A stretch of 11,496 nucleotides of DNA. Source: an uncultured Lachnospiraceae bacterium (GTDB lineage: Bacteria; Bacillota; Clostridia; Lachnospirales; Lachnospiraceae). Shown one piece after another: positions 6,253 to 11,496 of the stretch (positions within the stretch are counted from its first letter, which is position 1; every line of letters starts with the position of its first letter). The translations under genes were made by a program, and so were the position numbers. The stretch covers positions 1-11,496 of the forward strand of contig CAJULP010000061.1 of assembly GCA_910587295.1 (NCBI GenBank), given 5' to 3'. The notes under the pieces were generated by a model, which saw only the letters and a program-made list of their open reading frames with translations, did not search any database and was not told the DNA's origin.

Positions 6253-7506
6253 TTATTTGTACCCCTTCTGCATGGTATCTTCAATCTCCTCGATGGTCCT
6301 TGGCGTGATTGCCGAAAGGTTTTCACAGCCATCCTCCGTTACAAGGCAGTTGTCCTCCAGCCGGAACCCGATTCCCCATTCTTCGTGATAGATTCCCACA
6401 TCCACGCAAAAGACCATCCCCGGTGCGATCACTTCCGGCGTCTTGACCACGTCATGGACATCATACCCCACATGATGGGCGCCGCCATGCCACATGTAAG
6501 TGCCAACTTCATCCTCATGCGCCAGCACCCCGGCTTCCTTCAAAAGCCCTGCATTGAACCTTCGTATCTCCTTGTCCACCTGCGCCATCTCCATGCCGGG
6601 CCTTATAATCCCAAACATATGATCGGATGTTTTAAGGGCACACTCATACAAAAGCCTTTGGCGCTCATTGTATTTCCCGTTGCAGGGCCACCCCCTGGAC
6701 ACATCGTTCATCAGATTGTCGTACCATGCCCCCACATCATTTAAGACCATATCCCCATCCGCCGCCATTCCGGTATATCCATAATAATGGATACAAAAAT
6801 TGTTTTTTCCGGCGGAAATAATAGACGGAAAGCCTGGACCCTGGGGCCCATGCTGACCAAGCACATAGTCAAACTCAGCCTTATACTGATACTCATACAT
6901 CCCCGGTCTTGAGGCCTTCATCATAGCAGCGATCCCGTCTCTTGTGATCTTCTCCGCTTCCCTCATGGCCGCAATCTCACAGGGCTGTTTGATGGTCCGT
7001 AACTTCCGCAACAGGATATTGGCATTTTCTATCTGAAGGTAAGGATGTGCCGCAGACACCATCTTCCGGAAAAAGTGCGCTGCCCGGTCCTGATCGGCAG
7101 AGTCTGCCTTATACAGATCCAGATATAAATGCCCATAGTTCCCACTTGCCGCCAGTGTGTCAAAATCCTTCCTGAATGTTTCCACAAATGCGATTTCTTC
7201 AATTCCGGACAATTCCCAGGCCTGCTTTTCCTTGATTCTCTCCCCGGTCCACCGCTCCGCCAAAAGATCCGGCGGCAGGATGTAAAGCCGTTCCTTTACA
7301 TCTCCTTCCCCGTCCTTCCTCACAAGCAGCACCGCCTCCTTGGCGTTAATACCTGTCAGATACAGGAAATTTCTTTCCGTATAAAACGGGTAGTACTCAT
7401 CATTGGTCTTTCTAAGTTCCCTGCCGGAAAACATCACCAAGAGAGAGTTTTGCTTCATCTGCCCATAAAGCCGCTCCCTGTTTCCCATAAAATATTCTTT
7501 TGTCAT
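6253..7506 (-). CDS. M24 family Xaa-Pro aminopeptidase (aminopeptidase P-like)
   Basis: A 417-residue cytoplasmic metallopeptidase with an aminopeptidase P N-terminal domain (about 1-155) and a pita-bread catalytic domain (about 175-405). The family removes N-terminal residues preceding proline using two metal ions. Metal-ligand positions, by alignment to E. coli AMPP, are Asp257 (MVLNDVG), Asp268 (NDVSRGWP), His344 (HGGAHHVGYDVHD) and Glu384 (FRLEDN). The remaining ligand, Glu383 in E. coli, is Asp369 here (VFCVDVGIY; GAT codon at 6402-6400). Catalytic-site histidines His340 and His351 are kept. An in-frame GTG at 7518 could extend it by four codons, but those codons contain the AGGAG ribosome site. 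The ATG at 7506 is therefore preferred, with the ATG at 7509 also possible. It follows the ATPase gene by a gap only large enough for the ribosome site, and its TAA abuts the eutH ATG. Confidence 0.9.
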   Translation of the reverse strand: MTKEYFMGNRERLYGQMKQNSLLVMFSGRELRKTNDEYYPFYTERNFLYLTGINAKEAVLLVRKDGEGDVKERLYILPPDLLAERWTGERIKEKQAWELSGIEEIAFVETFRKDFDTLAASGNYGHLYLDLYKADSADQDRAAHFFRKMVSAAHPYLQIENANILLRKLRTIKQPCEIAAMREAEKITRDGIAAMMKASRPGMYEYQYKAEFDYVLGQHGPQGPGFPSIISAGKNNFCIHYYGYTGMAADGDMVLNDVGAWYDNLMNDVSRGWPCNGKYNERQRLLYECALKTSDHMFGIIRPGMEMAQVDKEIRRFNAGLLKEAGVLAHEDEVGTYMWHGGAHHVGYDVHDVVKTPEVIAPGMVFCVDVGIYHEEWGIGFRLEDNCLVTEDGCENLSAITPRTIEEIEDTMQKGYK

Positions 7507-7520
7507 CATTCTCCTCACTT

Positions 7521-9167
7521 TCAGCTTTTAAACAGTGTACTTAAAATCCCTCTCCCCAAGGAAGCGCCTACATTGCCACCAATCCGTTTCCCGAAACTGC
7601 CGCCTATAGATTTCCCGATGCTGTTGCCCACTTCTCTGCCGATACTCCCTGCTGCCGAACCGGCAACCCGTTTCACCGCAGACTTCATCTGTTTTTGCTT
7701 CGCCGCCTGTTCCCGCTCTTCGGCCTTTCTTGCGGCGGCTTCTTCCTTCTGGCGGGCCTTTTCCGCCGCAGCCGCATCCCGCAGTCTTTGCTTCTCGGCC
7801 GCCGCTTCCTCTTTTTGCCGGACTTTTTCCGCTTCCGCTTCTTCCGATGCCTTCCGGTCAGCTTCCTGCCGATTTACCACCCGCTCTTCTAAAATCTCGT
7901 AAGCGGACTCCCGGTCGTAAACTTGTGAATATCTGGTATAAAGCAGGCTGTCCGTGATCTGCCATCCCCTGACCTTCTCATCCAAAGCCCCCATCCGGCT
8001 CTGGGGCGGCAGGATCTTACACCGCTTTACGATAGTGGGGATCCCTTCCTCGTCAAGCACAGAGACCAGCGCTTCCCCGATCCCTAACTGAGTCAATACT
8101 TCAAAGGTATCAAAATCAGGATTTTCCCTGAACGACTGAGCTGCCGCTTTCGCCCCTTTTTGCTCCGCAGGGGTATAAGCATGGAGCGCGTGCTGGATCT
8201 TATTCCCAAGCTGCCCCATCACCCCGTCCGGAATATCTCTGGGATTTTGCGTGATAAAATAAATGCCTACCCCCTTAGACCGGATCAGCTTTACCACCTG
8301 CTCAATTTTTTCCAGTAATGTCTTGGGTACGGAATCAAACAACAGATGGGCCTCGTCAAAGAAAAATACCATCTTCGGCTTCTCCCGGTCCCCGGCTTCC
8401 GGCAGCATCTCAAACAGTTCCGACATCATCCAGAGCATAAACGTGGAGTACATGGCAGGATTGTTGATCAGCTTCCGGCAATCCAGGATCTGGATGGTAC
8501 CCCTGCCGTCACAATCCGTACAGATCCAGTCTGCAATGTTAAGTGCCGGTTCGCCAAAAAACTGCTCCCCGCCTTCCGCTTCCAGTGCGATCAGCGAGCG
8601 CAGAATAGCCCCCAGGCTCTGTTTGGAAAGGTTTCCATACCTTACCCCGTATTCCTTTGCGTTTTCGGATACATACTGGATCATGGAGCGCAGATCCTTG
8701 CTGTCAAGAAGAAGCAGCCCTTCATCGTCCGCAATCTTAAATAAAATGGTCAGAATATCCGTCTGGGTATCATTTAACCCCATGATCCTTGCCAGAAGGA
8801 GCGGCCCCATTTCCGAAATGGTAGCCCTCAGAGGCAGCCCTCCTTCCCCGTACACATCCCAAAACGTGGCAGGATAAGCGCGGAACCGAAATCCTTCCTC
8901 CATAAGACCCATCCCGTCAATTCTTTTTCCAAGGCTCTCACTTTCCGTTCCGGCCTGACACATTCCTGAAAGATCCCCTTTCACGTCCGCAAGAAATACC
9001 GGCACGCCGCAATCGCTGAAAGACTCCGCCAGAACTTTCAGCGTGACTGTCTTCCCTGTTCCCGTCGCACCGGCGATCATCCCATGGCGGTTTGCCATCT
9101 TAGGATAGATACAGACTTTTTCATCTCCGGATTTTCCTACCCAAATGTTACCGTCCTGATACATCAT
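7521..9167 (-). CDS. HerA-like ATPase, DUF853 (YjgR) family
   Basis: A 548-residue P-loop ATPase. Walker A is GATGTGKT (33-40), the ADVKGDLSGM segment follows (60-69), and Walker B is MVFFFDEAH (266-274). A TQNPRDIPDGVMGQLGNKIQHALHAYTP segment (306-333) is typical of the HerA/FtsK-like DUF853 group. The cellular job of this family is not established; DNA or protein translocation is a guess from fold. Residues 433-495 are Ala/Glu/Lys/Arg-rich and predicted coiled coil. Residues 508-541 form a run of about eight tetrads in which a hydrophobic residue is followed by Gly (SIG, EVG, SIG, SIG, SFG, RIG, NVG, SLG), a glycine-zipper-like tail. It overlaps the 3' end of sdaAA by 20 bp. GGGAGG sits 3 bases before the first ATG and 6 before the second (9164), so either Met may be used. 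Confidence 0.9.
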   Translation of the reverse strand: MMYQDGNIWVGKSGDEKVCIYPKMANRHGMIAGATGTGKTVTLKVLAESFSDCGVPVFLADVKGDLSGMCQAGTESESLGKRIDGMGLMEEGFRFRAYPATFWDVYGEGGLPLRATISEMGPLLLARIMGLNDTQTDILTILFKIADDEGLLLLDSKDLRSMIQYVSENAKEYGVRYGNLSKQSLGAILRSLIALEAEGGEQFFGEPALNIADWICTDCDGRGTIQILDCRKLINNPAMYSTFMLWMMSELFEMLPEAGDREKPKMVFFFDEAHLLFDSVPKTLLEKIEQVVKLIRSKGVGIYFITQNPRDIPDGVMGQLGNKIQHALHAYTPAEQKGAKAAAQSFRENPDFDTFEVLTQLGIGEALVSVLDEEGIPTIVKRCKILPPQSRMGALDEKVRGWQITDSLLYTRYSQVYDRESAYEILEERVVNRQEADRKASEEAEAEKVRQKEEAAAEKQRLRDAAAAEKARQKEEAAARKAEEREQAAKQKQMKSAVKRVAGSAAGSIGREVGNSIGKSIGGSFGKRIGGNVGASLGRGILSTLFKS

Positions 9168-10047
9168 GGCCCTCCCTTCGTAATTTTTCGTGTAATTTCT
9201 TTCCCGTTCTGGTTGTTGCCAGCCCTCCTGATGCCGTCTCCCGGTAACATAAAGGCATGGCGCTCCCCACTTCCTTCATGGCGCTGATCACATCCCCAAG
9301 AGGTATCATGGAAGGGATACCCGCAAGTGCCATCTGTGCGGATGAAAACGCGATCATTGCGCCTGAGACATTCCGCTTAATGCATGGAATCTCCACTAAG
9401 CCCGCAACCGGATCACAGACAAGGCCTAACATGGACTTTAAGGTTATGGCAGCCGCATCGGCGCACATTCCCGGCGTGCCGCCGCACAGCTCCGTAACCG
9501 CCGCTGCCGCCATTGCCGCCGCTGATCCGCACTCCGCCTGGCATCCCCCTTCCGCACCGGAAAGGGTAGCTCCCCTTGCGATCATCATCCCGATGCCGCC
9601 GGCGCAAAATAAACCCATCACCGCCTGATCCTCATTTACCATCTCCTCATCTAACATGGCAAGCAGCGCAGCGGGCACGATTCCGCAGGACCCGGCTGTG
9701 GGACATGCCACGATTCTTCCCATGCATGCATTGTACTCCGCTATCGCCATGGCATGGACTGCCGCCCTGCCTAATACCGGCCCTAAAAGGCTTCCCGATT
9801 CCTTGATTTTTTTGTCAAGGATATAAGCATTCCCCCCCGATAACCCGCTTGTGGAGCGGATATCCTTATCGCACCCGGATGCGGCGGACCGGCGCATCTC
9901 CCGCAGGCTCTTTCTCATCCGTTCCATAATGGCTTCTTTTGCTTCCTGAGAATCCTCCATCTGCCTATGCAGTACTACTTCAGAAATCGGCATATGGAGA
10001 TCCACTGCTTTTGCCAGCAGTTCTTCCACTGAATGAAATTCATACAT
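9148..10047 (-). CDS. sdaAA: L-serine dehydratase, iron-sulfur-dependent, alpha subunit
   Basis: A 299-residue catalytic subunit. With SdaAB it deaminates L-serine to pyruvate and ammonia using an oxygen-labile 4Fe-4S cluster instead of PLP. Family motifs are SGLSGGNAY (67-75), CPTAGSCGIVPA (115-126), GAEGGCQAECGSA (165-177), CDPVAGLVEIPC (211-222) and GGLATT near 274-279. Cys121, Cys169 and Cys211 align with the conserved cysteines of this enzyme class and are the likely cluster ligands. The N-terminal 60 residues are the helical region usual for the separate alpha subunit. It begins 14 bp after the sdaAB stop codon, with a moderate ribosome site (AAGGCGG) overlapping that stop. Its 3' end overlaps the next gene. 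Confidence 0.95.
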   Translation of the reverse strand: MYEFHSVEELLAKAVDLHMPISEVVLHRQMEDSQEAKEAIMERMRKSLREMRRSAASGCDKDIRSTSGLSGGNAYILDKKIKESGSLLGPVLGRAAVHAMAIAEYNACMGRIVACPTAGSCGIVPAALLAMLDEEMVNEDQAVMGLFCAGGIGMMIARGATLSGAEGGCQAECGSAAAMAAAAVTELCGGTPGMCADAAAITLKSMLGLVCDPVAGLVEIPCIKRNVSGAMIAFSSAQMALAGIPSMIPLGDVISAMKEVGSAMPLCYRETASGGLATTRTGKKLHEKLRREGHDVSGR

Positions 10048-10061
10048 ACTTAATACCCGCC

Positions 10062-10727
10062 TTAGTCAATTTTTCTGCATAAAATGCATTTTTGTATTTG
10101 TTCCCGCTCCGATATCAGGCTGCAGATTCCGGCGGACATCTTACCGTCCACTTCTATGGTCATGACCGCATCCCCGCCTCTTTGTGCCCGGTTTAACTGC
10201 ATCCGGCAGATATTGATGGCATTTTCCGTCAAAAGCTGTGTAACATTTGCAACCACCCCCGGCACATCCCTGTGAAGAACGATCAGCGTGTCAAACTCTC
10301 CGTTAAAATGAACCTCTAGCCCGTTTACCTGGGTGATCAGGATATTCCCGCCGCCAACCGACGCCCCTTCCATCTCCACCACTCTGCCTTCCTCGTCCTT
10401 CAGGGTGATATGGGCCGTATTGGGATGCCTGCCATCAGCCTGGATGCAGGTTTTAAAATGATAGTTAAGCCCTATCTTCTCCGCCTCCTTAAAGCTGTCC
10501 TTTAACCGTTCATCGTCTATCCCAAACCCCATGATCCCGGAAAGGATTGCCTTGTCCGTTCCATGTCCCCGGAATGTCTGGGCAAAAGAACCGTAAAGGA
10601 CAATTTCCGCCTCAGTCGGCACCTTTCCCAGCAATGCTTCCGCTATATTTCCAAGCCGGACAGCTCCCGCAGTGTGGGAACTGGACGGCCCGATCATCAC
10701 CGGCCCCACGATACTAAATACATCCAT
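10062..10727 (-). CDS. sdaAB: L-serine dehydratase, iron-sulfur-dependent, beta subunit
   Basis: A 221-residue partner of SdaAA and first gene of the five-gene operon. The N-terminal serine dehydratase beta domain has IVGPVMIGPSSSHTAGAVRLG (6-26), GSFAQTFRGHGTDKA (46-60) and EGASVGGGNI (120-129). Residues 147-218 form an ACT domain (TLIVLHRDVPGVVANVTQLL at its start), a fold that often binds serine or other amino acids for regulation. Length is normal for clostridial two-subunit enzymes. AAGGAG and a second purine run AAGGGG precede the ATG, and an extended -10 promoter lies about 45 bp upstream. Confidence 0.95.
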   Translation of the reverse strand: MDVFSIVGPVMIGPSSSHTAGAVRLGNIAEALLGKVPTEAEIVLYGSFAQTFRGHGTDKAILSGIMGFGIDDERLKDSFKEAEKIGLNYHFKTCIQADGRHPNTAHITLKDEEGRVVEMEGASVGGGNILITQVNGLEVHFNGEFDTLIVLHRDVPGVVANVTQLLTENAINICRMQLNRAQRGGDAVMTIEVDGKMSAGICSLISEREQIQKCILCRKID

Positions 10728-10770
10728 ATTTCCCCTTCTCCTTTGCTATACTCAGTTACTTTCTTTTCAA

Positions 10771-10779
10771 ATAATAGCA
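10771..10779 (-). promoter_or_regulatory. Extended -10 promoter of the sda operon
   Basis: On the minus strand TGCTATTAT, one mismatch from TATAAT with the TG extension. No good -35 is found at 17 bases; TTGACG at 10808-10803 is too far away. Position between the HxlR gene and sdaAB makes it the best candidate for the operon promoter. Confidence 0.4.
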
Positions 10780-10837
10780 TGATTTCCCTTATTTTTCCAC
10801 AATGTCGTCAAATACGGAATCCCTCTCATTCCCTATT

Positions 10838-11170
10838 TTATAACCTGTTTTTATCACCCCATTCACACATTCCGTCTAAAATAGGAATTAAAGATTTTCC
10901 ACGCTCTGTTAAGCTATATTCTACCTTTGGCGGAATTTGTGGATATTCTTTTCTATGCACTAATTGGTCTGCTTCTAATTCTTTTAAAGTAGAGCTTAAA
11001 GTCTTATACGAAATTTCACTGATATATTTTTTCATTTCGTTAAAACGAACGACTCCGAACTCCATTAAAGTATACAAAATAGTCATTTTATATTTGCCAT
11101 TGATTAATGACAATGTATAGCTGAATCCTGTTGTTTCAAGACATTCATTTGAAATGCAGCGTTCATTCAT
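10838..11170 (-). CDS. HxlR family winged-helix transcriptional regulator
   Basis: A 110-residue DNA-binding protein with the HxlR layout: FSYTLSLINGKYKMTILYTL (16-35) is the family's first helix region, RFNEMKKYISEISYKTLSSTLKELEADQLV the helix-turn-helix, and YSLTERGKSL the wing. Two cysteines, Cys5 and Cys10, lie ahead of the domain. Members such as YodB and HypR use an N-terminal cysteine to sense quinones, hypochlorite or disulfide stress, so redox sensing is possible but not shown. AAGGAG lies 8 bases before the ATG. It is divergent from a flavoprotein gene, the usual target type of such regulators, with candidate operators between. Codons here are more AT-rich than in the genes to its left, which may mean a separate origin. 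Confidence 0.92.
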   Translation of the reverse strand: MNERCISNECLETTGFSYTLSLINGKYKMTILYTLMEFGVVRFNEMKKYISEISYKTLSSTLKELEADQLVHRKEYPQIPPKVEYSLTERGKSLIPILDGMCEWGDKNRL

Positions 11171-11187
11171 TTTACACTCTCCTTTAG

Positions 11188-11235
11188 GTAAGTATATAAC
11201 TTTATTGTAAGTATCGCACTTATATGTGCGTACTT
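11188..11235. promoter_or_regulatory. Candidate HxlR operators between divergent genes
   Basis: GTAAGTAT-NNN-ACTT occurs twice in direct repeat, at 11188-11202 and 11207-11221, with a 19-bp period close to two helical turns. Each copy contains a small inverted AAGT-N5-ACTT. The second copy runs into an imperfect 16-bp palindrome at 11215-11230 (CGCAC, six-base centre, GTGCG) flanked by AAGTA and TACTT. The first copy contains TATACT on the minus strand (11196-11191), a likely -10 of the HxlR gene, which suggests autoregulation. Assignment to HxlR is inferred from position and symmetry. Confidence 0.5.
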
Positions 11236-11238
11236 GAT

Positions 11239-11267
11239 TTTATTTTAATTCTTGCTAAGATTATAAT
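11239..11267 (+). promoter_or_regulatory. Promoter of the flavoprotein gene
   Basis: A perfect TATAAT at 11262-11267 is preceded at 17 bases by a weak TTTATT (11239-11244). The predicted start is near 11274, about 43 bases before the ATG. The -35 lies only a few bases from the candidate HxlR palindrome, so a bound repressor would block it. Confidence 0.5.
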
Positions 11268-11316
11268 ATCAAAAGCAAAGAAAGTCAATCTCACAGAATA
11301 AGGAGGACATATTTTT

Positions 11317-11496
11317 ATGAGCAAAAAAATAGTTGTAATAACGGGCAGTCCCCGGAAAAACGGGAATAGCTTTGCCATGACAGACGCTTTCATCAAGACA
11401 GCCGAAGCAAAGGGGCACACAATCACACGGTTTGACGCTGCATTAAAAAAAGTGGGTGGCTGCCGGGCATGTGAAACCTGTTTTTCTACTGGAAAA
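11317..11496 (+). CDS. NAD(P)H-dependent FMN reductase / flavodoxin-family protein (partial)
   Basis: Only the first 60 residues are inside the window; the gene runs off the right edge. The N-terminus MSKKIVVITGSPRKNGNS has the beta strand and the GSPRKNGNS phosphate loop that binds FMN in the flavodoxin-like fold. CRACETC at residues 49-55 is a CX2CX2C pattern common in this group and in iron-sulfur flavoproteins; whether a cluster is bound cannot be told from this fragment. AGGAGG lies 10 bases before the ATG at 11317. It is the divergent partner of the HxlR gene and its probable regulatory target. Confidence 0.88.
   Translation, partial: MSKKIVVITGSPRKNGNSFAMTDAFIKTAEAKGHTITRFDAALKKVGGCRACETCFSTGK

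Noticed and set aside
7129..7902. Open frame of 257 codons on the plus strand
   Set aside because: It is antisense to the peptidase and to the repetitive coiled-coil and Gly-rich tail of the ATPase. Its product is low-complexity (Leu/Pro/Phe/Ser-rich) and it has no ribosome site or recognisable motif.
8263..8877. Open frame of 204 codons on the plus strand
   Set aside because: It lies fully antisense to the ATPase core domain, which has clear Walker motifs; the predicted product matches no family I recognise.
10816..10832. Hairpin after the HxlR gene as a terminator
   Set aside because: The stem is only five base pairs (GGAAT/ATTCC) with a 7-base loop and no T-run following.

Overview
The window reads as chromosomal DNA of an endospore-forming, anaerobic Firmicute, most likely a Clostridia member of the Lachnospiraceae type. 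The reasons are a clear spoIIID sporulation regulator, an oxygen-sensitive two-subunit iron-sulfur L-serine dehydratase, strong AGGAG-type ribosome binding sites, and moderate GC in the genes with AT-rich intergenic regions. The genus is not resolved. Every complete gene lies on the minus strand, so the transcriptional order runs from high to low coordinates. The only plus-strand gene is a partial flavodoxin-family gene at the right edge.

Right edge (10838-11496): an HxlR-family regulator and a truncated NAD(P)H/FMN-type flavoprotein gene are divergent across a 146-bp region. That region holds a direct repeat and a palindrome that look like HxlR operators. Genes here are visibly more AT-rich than the rest of the window.

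Middle (5185-10727): a tightly packed minus-strand operon of five genes: sdaAB, sdaAA, a HerA/DUF853 (YjgR-type) ATPase, an M24 aminopeptidase P-like peptidase, and an EutH-family transporter. Junctions are 14 bp apart, a 20-bp overlap, a ribosome-site-sized gap, and a directly abutting TAA-ATG. SdaAB deaminates serine to pyruvate and ammonia, and the peptidase could supply amino acids. The EutH-like carrier sits here without any other ethanolamine-utilisation gene.

Left-centre (4446-5184): spoIIID has a TTG start, a sigma-E-like promoter and a strong intrinsic terminator. It is followed by the leader of a MATE efflux gene, which carries an extended -10 promoter and an unexplained perfect inverted repeat.

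Left (82-4445): the MATE transporter is followed by a consensus sigma-A promoter (TTGACA, 17 bp, TATAAT) whose -35 overlaps the MATE stop codon. This drives guaA (full-length GMP synthase) and, 38 bp further on, a second GMP-synthase-like gene. In that paralog the glutaminase domain is shortened and has lost its catalytic Cys/His/Glu, while the ATP pyrophosphatase and C-terminal domains are intact. A hairpin terminator ends the unit. The most unusual items are this apparently glutamine-independent GMP synthase paralog, the orphan EutH inside a serine-catabolic operon, a Glu-to-Asp change at a metal-ligand position of the M24 peptidase, and the palindrome in the MATE leader.
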